DNA of 64,000 nucleotides from Dendrophyllia cribrosa (taxonomy: Eukaryota; Cnidaria; Anthozoa; Scleractinia; Dendrophylliidae): assembly GCA_024195265.1 (NCBI GenBank), contig JAJLRJ010000010.1, positions 9,055,503-9,119,502 on the forward strand, written 5' to 3'. Positions 18,777-28,834 of this stretch are shown here, piece after piece. The notes under the pieces are model-generated. The model saw only the letters and a list, made by a program, of their open reading frames with translations, did no database searches and was not told the origin of the DNA. The stretch's first letter is position 1. Every line of letters starts with the position of its first letter. A program made the translations under genes and the position numbers.

Positions 18777-18817
18777 TGTGTATACATAACATTTTAAAAA
18801 ATATTATATATACAATC
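18777..18817. promoter_or_regulatory. divergent promoter region
   Basis: Only 41 bases separate two divergent ATGs (18776 minus, 18818 plus). A GTATACACA box serves the minus-strand gene and a TATATATACAATC box the plus-strand gene. Confidence 0.6.
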
Positions 18818-20596
18818 ATGTTTGGCAGGCGCCCCGGTGGATTTAATCCTAGTTCAAATCTTGGTCTAAACATTGGCGGTCACAACTATGATCCCCCACC
18901 CCCTTTTAATTCAACCCCAAACATCTATAGCCATGTAAAGCCACCCCCAGATCCACTAGCCTGGATGAGAACACCAGAAGCAGCAAAGCTCTCTGCTGCG
19001 GCCAAGGCCAAGGCGATATCAGACTTCAAAAAGAGTTTCCCTCACGCCGATATGTCCCACTTTAAAGTGCAAGTCGACTTTGGCGCCGATCACAAAACTG
19101 CCACAGGGGAAGTGCTTTACAAAGAGGGCCCAGGCTCATCGGCGCTCGTTACAGAAATAGCCCACAAAGATTGGACTCAAGCCATGAAAGACGTTCTTGG
19201 AGTGGCATATAGCAGTTTCCCCTATCAGTTGACATTGAATCGAAATGCACAAAAGCCAATCCCAGCTGTTGATTTCAACACCTCAATCGAGAAGGATATG
19301 ATGATTGGCGAAGTCCTAAACGACGAAGAGCAAAAGATTAACGTCACTCCAACTGATTATTTCACAACGAAATACAGAAATATTTTCAGAGACACACAGA
19401 TCAAGTTCACAACCGCGAAATATGCAAGAAAGTGGCTTGGCGGGCCTAACCTGAGTTTTTGGCCACAACAACTGAACTTCGCGCTGTGGTGTGCAACAAC
19501 CGGCTGCGAAATCTCGCGTGATCTTCTGTTTGATAAGAACTCCAGTCTTTCACTCCCCCCACAGCTCCGGTCATTTTACAGGTTTCACGTTTATTTCACC
19601 ACAAGACGAATACTCTTCAAGATGGGTGGGGAACAGAGCATTAGCGCATTGCCAGACGACCCCACATTCAGCCAGAAAGACAGCAAATTCAACCTCATCT
19701 CATACAAGAAGCTTTGCGTAGAGTTCGGTGTTGACCCCAGTGCTGACTTCCGTTTCACACGGTCTTGGCCGTATGTACGTCAAAGGTAAATCTACCAACT
19801 ACGGCTACCCCAACCAGCCCGATAAGGCTATGTTCGAGGAAGAGCGTATGGCTGACACAAGCGCCCCTAATTTGGTCGCAGATAGAATATCTTTCATTCG
19901 CAACGACGCTGGCGCGCAGAGTCAGTTCGAGTATTTTGTGCCAAATTATGCCCAGGGCCTCCCACAACCAAGACTTGCGCGTATGAACCAGTCTATCGAG
20001 GCCTTTGTGTACTGCATTCTGGGTGCGCAAGCCAATACCCGCAGCAGCATTATTGGGAGTGGAGGCCGAGCGTTCGAAACGCAGAGAGTATTCCTCAAAC
20101 TCCTAGAGGATGCCATAAGACTCTACGACATTTCTAAGAGCGTACAGCACTATCAGAAGGCCATCGAAGAGACGAACGTGTGTCTAAACTTTGCGGCCGC
20201 CCCTGGGAGTTGGCTCATGCCATCACGCATGGTTATCAACACAGAGAGCACAGTGGGGTATAACAACAATCTTATGCAGACAACGCAAGGGATGAAGCTG
20301 GGTGTGAACCTATATGTTAATCTGGGGACAAAAAAAGTAGGCATCACTCATATAGAAGGCGGGCCAACAAAGACCCATCGGCCCACCAGCCACCCTTCTA
20401 ATCCCATTCACAAAAAGGCATTGCAGGCACAGAAGGGTGACAGCACCCCAACACCCGCAGAGACCCCAGAGGCCCCAGAGGCCCCGCAACCCCAGAAACC
20501 CCAAAAGAAACCAAAATCGAGCCGCATCACGTAAACAAGGCAATCATTGCTGTAGGTGCGTTTGCTTTGGCAGGCTTTGTTGTCTGGATGCGCTAG
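18818..20596 (+). pseudogene. large Polinton protein with C-terminal membrane segment, frameshifted
   Basis: ATG at 18818 opens a frame to 19789 (about 324 residues), then the protein continues in a second frame (about 19760-20534) and a third for the last 20 or so residues, ending with a hydrophobic stretch (AIIAVGAFALAGFVVW) and TAG at 20594-20596. Recognisable blocks are PPPDPLAWMRTPEAAKLSAA (about 45-65), WPQQLNFALWCATTGCEIS (about 210-230) and NQSIEAFVYCILGAQANTRS in the second half, then a Pro-rich linker before the membrane segment. Length is about 590 residues. It recurs in cnidarian and other invertebrate Polintons as I know them, but its role is not established; a structural or membrane-anchored virion protein is an inference. 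Confidence 0.65.
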
Positions 20597-21528
20597 CGCT
20601 TCCTCTTCAAGGTCTTCTCTATCAAGAAGGCAACCACGGCGAGGATTAGCAGCCAAGCATGCTCGCCAAGAAAGGAGATAACCTGGCCGGCCGCTTTGAA
20701 GACAAAGCTCACGATCGAGCCGATGAGGCCAGGCAGGATGGAGGCTATCTTCTTCCCCAGTTCTTTGAGCCCATTTCCAATAGCCTTAGTCCCAACTTTC
20801 AAGGCATTCATTGCAGAAAGGGTCACAGCGCCTATGACTATACCGGCAGCCAGAACAACCGCTTGCAAGGTCCACCCATATTTCTTGAAAATATTTTTCA
20901 CCCGTTCGCGAAGGGGGAGTTTTTCCTCAAGGCGTTCTCTCTCGGTTTCAACCTCGTCTCTTATCTCGGTGTTTTCTTGGATCCTGTCACGGGCTCGTTG
21001 GCTGCTGCCAGGCTCTTCGTTTTCATCATTCGCAACTCTTTGGTCTTCTTCGATTTGCCTGTCATAATCAGCAATCGTTTTATCAAGGTCATCCAGTAGT
21101 TCAGTCATATTTGGCCCGAGAGTATTCATATCGGTTTTTGATATCTTTGGGTTAATTGTCCCATCAGCTTTGAAGAGCGGTGTCTCACCAAGCTTTGGAC
21201 CAACAACAACAACTTTTCCTTCAACCACCTTAAGAGTAAGGAATTTACCATTTTTACCGTATTCGGGGTATTCTTTTTGCAATTTTAGATTTGCCAACTC
21301 TATCTTTGGGTCTTGATTTGTGGTTAAAATTCGCCCCGAAGGGGTCCCCTCAGTGAAAGAGGTTTCTCCTTTGCGCGGGCCGCGCTCTGGGGGGAGATTC
21401 ATCGTAGTCATTGGAAAAGATTCACCCGAAGGCCCGGGTTCGGATCCAGGGAGTGCAGTATCGTCATCGTCATCATCACGATCATCCGTGTGTTCCATAA
21501 GAGGAGTTTCTTCAGGGTCGACCTCCAT
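20593..21528 (-). CDS. Polinton membrane protein with acidic N-terminus
   Basis: 311 residues, intact. The N-terminal third is acidic with an Asp run (about 18-24). Residues about 145-205 are a charged coiled coil. The C-terminal part has hydrophobic segments at about 215-235 and 280-303, with an amphipathic Gly/Ala-rich stretch between (LKELGKKIASILPGLIGSIV), and ends in KRKR. This suggests a membrane-active or internal-membrane virion protein; the function is an inference. Its stop overlaps that of the upstream convergent gene within CTAG (20593-20596). A TATATAC box lies about 15 bases upstream of the ATG. Confidence 0.65.
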   Translation of the reverse strand: MEVDPEETPLMEHTDDRDDDDDDTALPGSEPGPSGESFPMTTMNLPPERGPRKGETSFTEGTPSGRILTTNQDPKIELANLKLQKEYPEYGKNGKFLTLKVVEGKVVVVGPKLGETPLFKADGTINPKISKTDMNTLGPNMTELLDDLDKTIADYDRQIEEDQRVANDENEEPGSSQRARDRIQENTEIRDEVETERERLEEKLPLRERVKNIFKKYGWTLQAVVLAAGIVIGAVTLSAMNALKVGTKAIGNGLKELGKKIASILPGLIGSIVSFVFKAAGQVISFLGEHAWLLILAVVAFLIEKTLKRKR

Positions 21529-21559
21529 CTTTATGCATCAAAGTATATATTTATTTTTT

Positions 21560-21580
21560 AAAAACATATATATATATATT
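21560..21580 (+). promoter_or_regulatory. TATA-type box ahead of the capsid gene
   Basis: ACATATATATATATATT, ending six bases before the ATG at 21587. Confidence 0.5.
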
Positions 21581-21586
21581 CTGGCG

Positions 21587-22831
21587 ATGGCTGTGAGCGA
21601 AAACTTCAACCCGTCTTACAGGGCGAAAATGGGGCTAGCCCTCAAGGGCGCCAGGACTCTGCATCGCATCACATTCAACCCAAACAAAGCGTTGCCGGGG
21701 GAAACGCAGTACGTGTCTCTTCCTAAACTAGACAACGGGGTCGTGCTCGTCCCAGGCTAGTTGTCCCTGGTATTCAACCTCGTCGTGAGCGGAGAGGTAA
21801 ACAACTACCTGGTAAACAACGTCTCTCGGGCGCTTGTCCCAAGCCTTGTTGTCAAGTTTTCCGGAGAGAAGCTGCAAGACACCAATGCCTTTGACGTTTA
21901 CAAGCTTTATGAGGACCTTTTCCTGACAAAGTCCCAACGAAGTAACATGTTCCTCGAAGGGATACAGTCTAAGGATTTGTGCAAAATCCGTTCAAATGCG
22001 GGAGACAAGAAATCCTCTGGTGTTGACGCGGAGAAGAAGCTGAATGCGGTCTACGGGAACAAATACAAAATACACCTTGACCCCGAGATCTTGAAAGATC
22101 ATGGTGTTTTCTATCCACATGCTCTGGCTGAAGCGCTTGTGTTCGAGATAAAGCTTGACCCAGCGAGCATGGTTGTTAAAGGCTCTGATGCTAGCAAGCT
22201 GGCCTATGAGTTGACGAACATTCAACTTGAATATGAGGTACTAAAAGCCAAGACACTGGCCAGCGATGCGGAAAGCGCCTATCTAAATGGCAATGAGTTC
22301 GTGTACGAGCACGTCACCCACCACAAAATCATCACAGTCAACAAGGCAACAGACGCAGTGATCCACGAGACCATCAACGTCCCGCGCCGGTCAATGAAAG
22401 GCATCCTCCTCTTTAGCGAAACCCATGCGGGTGGCGCAAGAGACTCGGAAAAGTTCTTCAACCCCGACATCACCAGCGTGAAGGTTACCATCGACGGCAT
22501 CCCCAATCAAATCTACAGCCAGGGTATTGAAAGCCGAGACATGTGGGAAGAGGTTCGCCGGCACTTTGGCGAGAAGGTGGGTGTTGATAGCAACATGGAC
22601 GCTACAAAGTTCTACACGGGGGACAAATTCGCCCTCTTCATCGATCTAAGATCGATGGCTGACAAAAGCCTACACGGCAATGGTCTCCGGCTGGTAAACA
22701 CAAAGGACGGTGTCCTGCTCGAGATCGAGAGGACCACTTCGGGCAGCGGCACAGTGAAAGGCCACATTTTCATAATCAGTGACGCATTGTTCTCAATTGC
22801 AAACCGTGGGCTGGAATCGATTCAGTATTAG
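21587..22831 (+). pseudogene. likely double jelly-roll major capsid protein, one in-frame stop
   Basis: 415 codons with a single TAG at 21758-21760; the frame is otherwise open. Blocks include NNYLVNNVSRALVPSLVVKF (about 70-90), DVYKLYEDLFLTKSQRSN (about 103-120), DHGVFYPHALAEALVFEIK (about 170-190), RRSMKGILLFSE (about 265-275) and GNGLRLVNTKDGVLLEIERT (about 363-383). Size, the repeated beta-strand-rich layout and the place next to the packaging ATPase suit a double jelly-roll major capsid protein. The assignment is inferred from context and resemblance. Confidence 0.6.
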
Positions 22832-22842
22832 TACACACACCA

Positions 22843-22854
22843 TACATATACACA
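22843..22854 (+). promoter_or_regulatory. CATATACACA box ahead of the ATPase gene
   Basis: ACATATACACA directly abuts the ATG at 22855. Confidence 0.5.
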
Positions 22855-23426
22855 ATGGACCCACGAAAGCTGCCCTTCAATGCCCTAATTATTGGGCCGA
22901 CTAACTCTGGCAAAACACAGTACCTGGTAAACCTTCTCCGTGGCCCGTTCCGTGGCAAGTTTGACTATATCGTGCTGTTGTGCCCAACCTTTGTCAACAA
23001 CAAGACCTAGGATGGTTTTGTGGAAAAAGAGCCCCGCATTTTCGTGATAGACTGCCAGCAGCATGAGATTGAACCCTGGTTAACTTTATCAAGTTACCAC
23101 TTCAACGGAACTAACACGCTCATCATTCTCGATGATTGTGCCGCTTCGAAAGCCGTGAAAGGCCGCACGGGTCATCTTGTCTCCCTCGGCTTCAGCGCGC
23201 GCCACAGTGGCATCTCCGTGTGGGTGCTCACCCAACAGCGAACGTGGCAGCGATCGTGCTTTTTTACACCCCATCGGGCAAAACAACGAAGGCCATCTTC
23301 GATGACTATGCCGGCGAGCTGTCACACGAGGAGTACAAAGAGCTTATTGCACGGGTTAAGGGGCGCAAGTTTTCCCACCTTGTTTTCTCTCTGCGGCATC
23401 CATATGGGATTGAAGTGAAAATATAA
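22855..23426 (+). pseudogene. A32/FtsK-like genome-packaging ATPase, broken
   Basis: The start reads FNALIIGPTNSGKTQYLVN, a Walker A motif (GPTNSGKT, about residues 13-20). Walker B is LIILDDCAASK (about 89-99). An in-frame TAG lies at 23008-23010, and near 23240 the frame is lost just after VLTQQ; the C-terminal part (IVLFYTPSGKTTKAIFDDYA and SHLVFSLRHPYGIEVKI) is in another frame, with some sequence apparently deleted at the join. The family pumps viral DNA into the capsid. It follows the capsid gene by 23 bases. Confidence 0.85.
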
Positions 23427-23430
23427 ACTG

Positions 23431-23441
23431 CATATATATAC
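23431..23441 (+). promoter_or_regulatory. CATATATATAC box
   Basis: Lies eight bases upstream of the ATG at 23450. Confidence 0.5.
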
Positions 23442-23449
23442 TCTGAGCC

Positions 23450-23689
23450 ATGAACGCCCCCACCAAGCTTCACAAGCTAACAGCCTTCTACCAGATTTTG
23501 GGTGAATTGCGAAGTAAGACAGACGAAATGCAATTCAAAATTATCAAAGCCGCCGGTGAGGATGATCTGCGCCAGATGCTTCTTAGCCGCTAACCTTTGA
23601 AACTCGTAGGGATGCCAGGCACCATGGCCGCCCTTATTTTAGAGGTTGAAAGGCTTTTGCCTAACATCAAGAAAATAATTGAAATTTAA
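23450..23689 (+). pseudogene. small Polinton ORF, one in-frame stop
   Basis: 80 codons with a single TAA at 23591-23593. It begins APTKLHKLTAFYQILGELR and ends LLPNIKKIIEI, mostly helical and charged. I do not recognise it. Its own TATATATAC box and tight spacing to its neighbours argue that it was a gene. Confidence 0.5.
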
Positions 23690-23695
23690 AAACAA

Positions 23696-23706
23696 TATAT
23701 ATACAC
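23696..23706 (+). promoter_or_regulatory. TATATATACAC box
   Basis: Identical to the box at 24581-24591; in both cases one G separates it from the ATG. Confidence 0.6.
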
Positions 23707-23707
23707 G

Positions 23708-24486
23708 ATGGCACACGCAAACCCTGATGAGGCCGCAATGAATGAAGTTATGCAGCTGCTGGAGTCAGCTCCAGATAGCTCCGTGCCCTCAGAATTAGTA
23801 CCCCTCCGTCTGATAGAGGGGGACCCCATTCCGGCTCAACGCGAGCTGGCAATTCTGGTCTCGACTGGCAAATCAAAAGAAGCCATCGGTGCCCAGCTCA
23901 CACACGAGCAAGTGAAACGCCTTTCGGATAGGGATGTTGAAAAATTTTGCAAAAGGTATGAAGCCTACGTCGGCAACAAGACGACTGAGTCTCTGATTGA
24001 CAGCGTTATAATGGTTGAAACCAAAGGCGCTGGCATGGTTGTTCCAATTAACGATGTGAAAGAGTTGCAGAAAGAACTCAAAAATGACTACATGATAAAT
24101 CATGAATTGTCATCTCTTGCTGGAAACCTTGCAAAAGGTATGAATACAAAAGGTATGAAGCCTACGTCGGCAACAAGACGACTGAGTCTCTGATTGACAG
24201 CGTTATAATGCTTGTAACCAAAGGTGCTGGCATGGTTGTTCCAATTAACGATGTGAAAGAGTTGCAGAAAGAACTCAAAAATGACTACATGATAAATCAT
24301 GAATTGTCATCTCTTGCTGGAAACCTTGCACTGCGATGTGGTAAATTCTTGGCATTGGCAAATGCTGCTTTGATTACTACAAAACACATCGACTTCAAAA
24401 AGGAGCCCGAAGAGCCACCACCTCCTCCTCCTCCTCCCAGGCCTCTCACAAGAGACAGTGAAGGTTACCCACTAAGAGGGCTTTGA
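23708..24486 (+). pseudogene. Polinton ORF broken by an internal duplication
   Basis: The first part is open to 24193 (161 residues): LRLIEGDPIPAQRELAILVS, VKRLSDRDVEKFCKRYEAYV, then KELQKELKNDYMINHELSSL. A 183-bp segment is then repeated with an offset of 197 bases, which is not a multiple of three, so the frame is lost in the second copy. A Pro-rich tail ([20 protein letters not shown]) ends at 24486. The family is not recognised; it looks like a helical cytosolic or virion protein. Confidence 0.6.
23951..24330 (+). repeat. 183-bp tandem duplication
   Basis: Copy 1 is 23951-24133, copy 2 is 24148-24330, with a 14-bp spacer. About three substitutions separate the copies. Confidence 0.9.
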
Positions 24487-24580
24487 TGAAGTTGATAAAT
24501 AATCTGAAAGGAATCTGAAAGGAATCTGATAGGAACCACGAAGGAACCACGAAGGAATCAGATAGATAATTTTAAAAACT

Positions 24581-24591
24581 TATATATACAC
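24581..24591 (+). promoter_or_regulatory. TATATATACAC box
   Basis: Same 11-mer and same spacing to ATG as at 23696-23706. Just upstream, short repeats of AGGAATC and GGAACCACGAA (24505-24560) occur. Confidence 0.6.
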
Positions 24592-24592
24592 G

Positions 24593-24994
24593 ATGGAGGC
24601 ACAAGCTGCGCAACCGTTGCCGACGATACCTGAAGAAACAACAACCAACACGAACGTTACATCTGATACCCCAAAGACCGCTCCGGCAAAAAACCCTGGG
24701 CGTGTTGCTTCTGGCAAAAGACTAGCAGAACGCAACCGTGTGGCAAGAGAGGCGAAAAAACAGGCTGCCGAAGCAACAAAGTCGTCGACAAATGATCCAA
24801 GCCAGGCGAATACAGCCACTGGCAGCGACCACACAGAGAGCAGCAACAACTCTGGCTTCTACATTCTAACACCTGCCGGCGTGATTATATCAGCTTTGGG
24901 TGTGTATTACCAACGTGAAGCCATTAAAACAGTTTGGCAATTAACAACACAGCTAACCACAAACACAGACGATGAGGAGTCTACCGAAATTTAA
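24593..24994 (+). CDS. Polinton basic protein with one membrane segment
   Basis: 133 residues, intact. Residues about 30-65 are basic (PGRVASGKRLAERNRVAREA), followed by a Ser/Thr-rich linker and one hydrophobic segment (about 85-103, FYILTPAGVIISALGVYY) near an acidic C-terminus. The basic part could bind DNA, and the hydrophobic part could anchor it to a membrane; both are inferences. No family is named. Confidence 0.6.
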   Translation: MEAQAAQPLPTIPEETTTNTNVTSDTPKTAPAKNPGRVASGKRLAERNRVAREAKKQAAEATKSSTNDPSQANTATGSDHTESSNNSGFYILTPAGVIISALGVYYQREAIKTVWQLTTQLTTNTDDEESTEI

Positions 24995-25011
24995 AATCAT
25001 AGATATACACC

Positions 25012-25235
25012 ATGTCTGACAACAAGCTCGTGAAATCTCTGCTCTCGATGCTGCAATAATCACTGGCCTTGTCGCCGGTATTGGGTGGATTGGCCGAAAG
25101 ACGATCAAGGAAAACCTTACGGCCGACCCCAGCGCGAATCTCATGAACTATGTAAAGTTCACGGCCGCCATGGCTGGGAGCATCGCACTCAAGAAATACC
25201 TTGGGGACCAGAAAATCCTTCCCACCTCAATGTAA
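25012..25235 (+). pseudogene. small hydrophobic Polinton ORF, frameshifted
   Basis: ATG at 25012 opens about 14 codons; the rest lies in another frame (AAIITGLVAGIGWIGRKTI, then FTAAMAGSIALKKYLGDQ) to TAA at 25233-25235. It would be a protein of about 75 residues with two short hydrophobic stretches. An ATATACACC box abuts the ATG. Confidence 0.5.
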
Positions 25236-25242
25236 AAACACA

Positions 25243-25254
25243 ATATATACACAC
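25243..25254 (+). promoter_or_regulatory. TATATACACACG box
   Basis: Lies seven bases upstream of the ATG at 25262. Confidence 0.5.
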
Positions 25255-25261
25255 GATAACA

Positions 25262-25690
25262 ATGGTCTCAGTCGCTATTATGATTGGTGGAGCAATTCTC
25301 AATGCTGCCGCGTTTACTGGCGGCAACTATATCGCAAAAGCTTTATCCGAAGATAGCGGCCAAGCCGCCCTGGATGAGAAGATCAGGCACGACAAAGCTC
25401 TTGAGGCCTATCAAGCGGCTTGGGCCAAATATCAGAAAGACCGCACAAAGCTTCTCGACTGGGTTGCAACCAATGATCGGATCAAAGATCAAGCGAAACA
25501 AAACTTCCAAGACACCGACCAAGCTCTGGAGCTTTACAGCCAAACCCATCGGGACAAACAAATAACACTTACCAAAGAGCCCGAGTTCTCTGACTTCTAT
25601 AAACCCAGCCCACAGCAGAAGCAAGGCGAGCTCTTGTTTATCGGCACTGGCGCGCTCGCCCTTGGGTATGCAGCTTTTCGCTTTCTTTAA
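25262..25690 (+). CDS. Polinton small protein with hydrophobic ends
   Basis: 142 residues, intact. It has a hydrophobic N-terminus (VAIMIGGAILNAAAFTGGNY), a long charged helix (about 30-85, with KYQKDRTKLLDWVATNDRIK), a conserved-looking EPEFSDFYKPSPQQKQGELL block (about 106-125) and a hydrophobic C-terminus. I recall similar proteins just upstream of the integrase in cnidarian Polintons; no function is known to me. The first ATG after the TATATACACACG box is used. Confidence 0.65.
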   Translation: MVSVAIMIGGAILNAAAFTGGNYIAKALSEDSGQAALDEKIRHDKALEAYQAAWAKYQKDRTKLLDWVATNDRIKDQAKQNFQDTDQALELYSQTHRDKQITLTKEPEFSDFYKPSPQQKQGELLFIGTGALALGYAAFRFL

Positions 25691-25696
25691 AACCCC

Positions 25697-25707
25697 CTAT
25701 ATATACG
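25697..25707 (+). promoter_or_regulatory. CTATATATACG box ahead of the integrase
   Basis: Thirteen bases upstream of the integrase ATG at 25721. Confidence 0.5.
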
Positions 25708-25720
25708 CTGTGGGGGCCCG

Positions 25721-26426
25721 ATGGATGCTAAACTCTCAAAGATCTATTACAGTCCGAAAGGCTATTGGAAAGGCATTGCCGCTGTCAAAAAACTAGCTGC
25801 AGCGGCTAAAGTAGATGAGGGGGCGGCGAAAAGGTGGCTCGTCAAACAAGCCCTTTGGCAGGTTTACCTCCCAGCGCCACGCCACATCCCTCGGCCAAAG
25901 TTTGATGTCTTCACGCCTAACGCGGTGCACCAAGCAGATCTTTTTTTACCACACGACAAACTGCCTCATGGGAGGAAGGTTTAAAAATACACATTAACCC
26001 TTGTCGATGTGGCTAGCCGTTACAAAGCAGCAGAGCCCTTGACTTCGAAAGAGTCTCTAGAGGTGGTGAAGGCCTTTCAGAAGATTTACAGACGTGGACC
26101 TTTGAAATAGCCACAACTGTTGCAGGTTGACCCTGGGCGTGAATTTATGGTTGCTGTGACGAAGGCTATGGGGGATAACAAAACGGCCATTCGTCGCGGG
26201 CGCGTTGAAATCCACAGAGACCAAGCGATAGTAGAAAGATTCAACCGAACCCTGGCTGAAAGGCTGTTTGGCCACCAGTATGCGATTGAAATGCGTCTTC
26301 CCGCAGGCCAGAGATCGACTGAATGGGTACGAAGGCTGCCCGACGTTGTGTCGGCTCTAAACAATGAAGTGACTAGACTCACTGGCAAGAAGCCCGCTCA
26401 AGCAGTGAAGGAGAGAGAGGTTTCAT
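25721..26426 (+). pseudogene. Polinton integrase, N-terminal and catalytic part
   Basis: A retroviral-type (rve) integrase. The start KIYYSPKGYWKGIAAVKKLA is followed by the catalytic core: QADLFL (first Asp), QVDPGREF (second Asp, about 26123-26146) and AIVERFNRTLAERLFGH (Glu, about 26226-26276), a D,D,E triad. Two in-frame stops (TAA at about 25981, TAG at about 26108) break the frame, and a LINE inserted at 26427 cuts off the rest, which resumes at 28835. The enzyme inserts the element and makes the terminal target duplications. Confidence 0.9.
26410..26426 (+). repeat. target site duplication of the LINE, left copy
   Basis: 17 bp, GGAGAGAGAGGTTTCAT, identical to 28818-28834. Confidence 0.92.
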
Positions 26427-26693
26427 TTTTTTTTTTATCAAAACTTTATTACTTCAATGACAGAAAATTACAGTGAATAAAAAGGATACATACACACATA
26501 CAAACAAAAAAAATAAAAGATAGAAGATTACATGAAAGTTGGTGCAAGCACATATTACATAATGATGATAATAATGGGCTGGGGTATACACAAGAAGCAT
26601 TGGCATTAAATTACACTGACTACAAACATTAGTTAATAAATAAGACATTGATATTGATCCGAGATAGAAGAATCTCCTTCTAAGAGATCATTT

Positions 26694-27215
26694 TCAGTTG
26701 AACTCAATACGAAGTTTGCGCTGTAACTTTCTAATAAACTCATCGAAGTCGCACTCGTTTTTATTCAGCTTCTTACAATACAAAAAATATTTGGCGAAGA
26801 GAAGGCAATAATTGATTTTGGATAGTTTTGGATCATTGTTACTGCATTCTATTATTCCAAACAGTTTTTCGAACAGAGTAGGTGAAAAATGAGAATTATT
26901 TGTTTCGTTAAACCATAATACCACCATTTTAAAAAAAGACTGAGAGAGTTGGCATTCTACATAGGAGTGTAATATCGAGTCCGGCTCATCGCAGTAAAGA
27001 CATTTACTGTTTGTTTCGATACCATAGGTGTGTAACTCTTTTCTGGTGACTATTATCCTATGTAATAATTTGAAATTGAATTCTCTTAGTTTATTCTCTT
27101 TACAAGTTCGGCTTATCTGGGTAAAAGCTTGTTTCCAATTAAAGTTATTTTGATTGAGGTCCTTTTGCCATTTCTTTGGACCCGTAGGTTCGATTTTGCC
27201 TGCATTTATGAACAA
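26694..27215 (-). pseudogene. LINE ORF2 C-terminal region
   Basis: 173 residues in a frame next to the preceding one. It contains a C-terminal Cys/His cluster (SKCLYCDEPDSILHSYVEC) as in L1/Tx1-type ORF2 tails, and ends about 270 bases before the poly-A. Confidence 0.75.
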
Positions 27216-28552
27216 CCAATAGTCGTCCTTGCAGTTCTTTTTGCAAGGTCTATAGTAATAGAAGGAGAGAGCTGATAGATAGTGCTATTCAGTATATTAC
27301 GTTTGTCAATCAGAGGTAGATTTCTCGCTTTTTTGAGAAAGTATTTGGGAATCGCTGAGAGAACTTGTAAGTAATTCAAGAAGTTACATTTAACGCCATA
27401 TTTTTTCTGGAATTCATGGAAGGATAACAATTTTCCTCTGTGGTCTAAGATGTCCTGTATTAAAACAATTCCCTTTTCTAACCATTTAGAGTAAAATATT
27501 GAGTTTCCATCAATTAGAATGTGCTTGTTGTTAAACAAAAACATATCTGACCCGTCGTGTAGTCCGTACAATGTCCTTAATTCAAGAAAATTCGCCAATA
27601 CTTGTCTGTAGAAATGTGGAACATCTGATTCTTCTAAAAATTTCTTGTCATAATTGCAGCGAAGTAGGAAATTAAGACCACCATATTTTCCAAAGAAATA
27701 GTTTGGAATTGATTTCCAAGTTTCTGAAAAATATGGGTCACTGACCACAAATCTAGAGATCCATGCCAAGAGTAATGATTTGAATAAAACTTCAACATTG
27801 GGAGCACGCAAGCCACCATTGCTATAATCTTGGTACATGACATCTCTTTTAATTTCATCCTGTTTTTTGTTCCAAATAAAATTGAAAACAGAGTTTTTAA
27901 TTATAGGAATATAGGTATTAGGAATGACTAGCATCGAAGCGGAGTATACCAGGTGTGCAGTGCCCAAACATTTCACAATGAGACACTTTCCAAGTAGAGA
28001 ACGATTGCGTGCCCGCCAAATATCAAGTTTTGTAGTCATATAATCTATTTTCATTTCTAGGTTTTTCTTGTTATTTTCTTTCATATTATAAGAACTAAAC
28101 GTTCCTAGTGCTCTCACAGGTTCCTTGGTCCACTTTAAGCCAAACGGTTTGGAGTCGTTAAATCTCCAGGAGCCTAACCATATTGCTTTGGTTTTTTCCA
28201 CGTTCAGTTTTAGACCCGAAATATCACAAAATTGTTTTACAAGTTTAATTGAATTTTCGACTGAGGTTAAATTTCCTATAAAAAGTGTAGTGTCATCAGC
28301 AAATTGTCCAATCTTATGCTCCGTTGAAAATAATTTGATTCCTTGTATAGTGCAGTCTTGTCTAACCTTAGCTGCTAAGATTTCTACCCCTAAGATAAAA
28401 AGGTAAGGGGAGAGGGGACACCCCTGTCTTACTCCCCTCGATAGTTTAAAGTAGTCTGTTGTATATCCATTATGTAAAACAGAGCGTTCAGTGTTCGTGT
28501 ACAGCGCCTTGACCCATTGCTTTAAAAAGGTTCCAAAGTTGAACAAGTTCAA
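27206..28552 (-). pseudogene. LINE reverse transcriptase, palm to connection
   Basis: 448 open residues, starting just after motif A. ADDTTLF is the catalytic pair. Later blocks (SLLGKCLIVKCLGTAHLVYS and NGGLRAPNVEVLFKSLLLAW) are typical of Tx1/L1-type ORF2 proteins after the palm. The frame ends by frameshift where 26694-27215 takes over. Confidence 0.8.
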
Positions 28553-28817
28553 AGTTTGCTGGATGAAATCTCATTCTACTGTGTCAAACGCTTTTCGAAA
28601 ATCTAATAGGAGAAAGTATACCAGGAATGTTCTGAAGTTTTGTCTGTTCCATAATGTCGTTAATTAGTCTTATATTTTGTCCGATGTATCTACCTTTCAT
28701 GAAGCCTGTTTGGTTACAGTTGATTAACCGCGGAAGGACTTTTTCTATTCTTGAAGCAATTGCCTTTGACAAAATTTTATAGTCAACGTTTAACAAAGTT
28801 ATTGGTCGCCAGTTAGA

Positions 28818-28834
28818 GGAGAGAGAGGTTTCAT
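28818..28834 (+). repeat. target site duplication of the LINE, right copy
   Basis: 17 bp, identical to 26410-26426. Confidence 0.92.

Larger units (their letters stand above)
26427..28817 (-). mobile_element. Tx1/L1-like LINE, 5'-truncated, inserted in the integrase
   Basis: 2391 bp with a 17-bp target duplication, a poly-A tail on the minus strand (T run from 26427) and an AATAAA signal close to it. It encodes the second half of a LINE reverse transcriptase: NQTGFMKGRYIGQNIRLIND (about 28660-28720), a FRKAFDTVE-like motif A near 28570-28600, RGVRQGCPLSPYLFILG and GQFADDTTLFIG (motif C, about 28275-28310). There is a frameshift and a stop near 28560-28590. The 448-residue frame at 27206-28552 and the 173-residue frame at 26694-27215 hold the palm, thumb and C-terminal region. 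Confidence 0.9.

Noticed and set aside
23450..23689. An adenain-type cysteine protease of the Polinton
   Set aside because: The ORF is only 80 codons and lacks His, Asp/Glu and Cys catalytic blocks. No other ORF in the element fits the protease.
23708..24486. Two separate related genes at 23708-24193 and 24208-24486
   Set aside because: The second lacks its own promoter box and N-terminus and is explained by the 183-bp duplication within one gene.
24505..24560. CRISPR-like or satellite array from the AGGAATC/GGAACCACGAA repeats
   Set aside because: Only two or three short, adjacent copies with no spacers, in eukaryotic DNA; simple local duplication.
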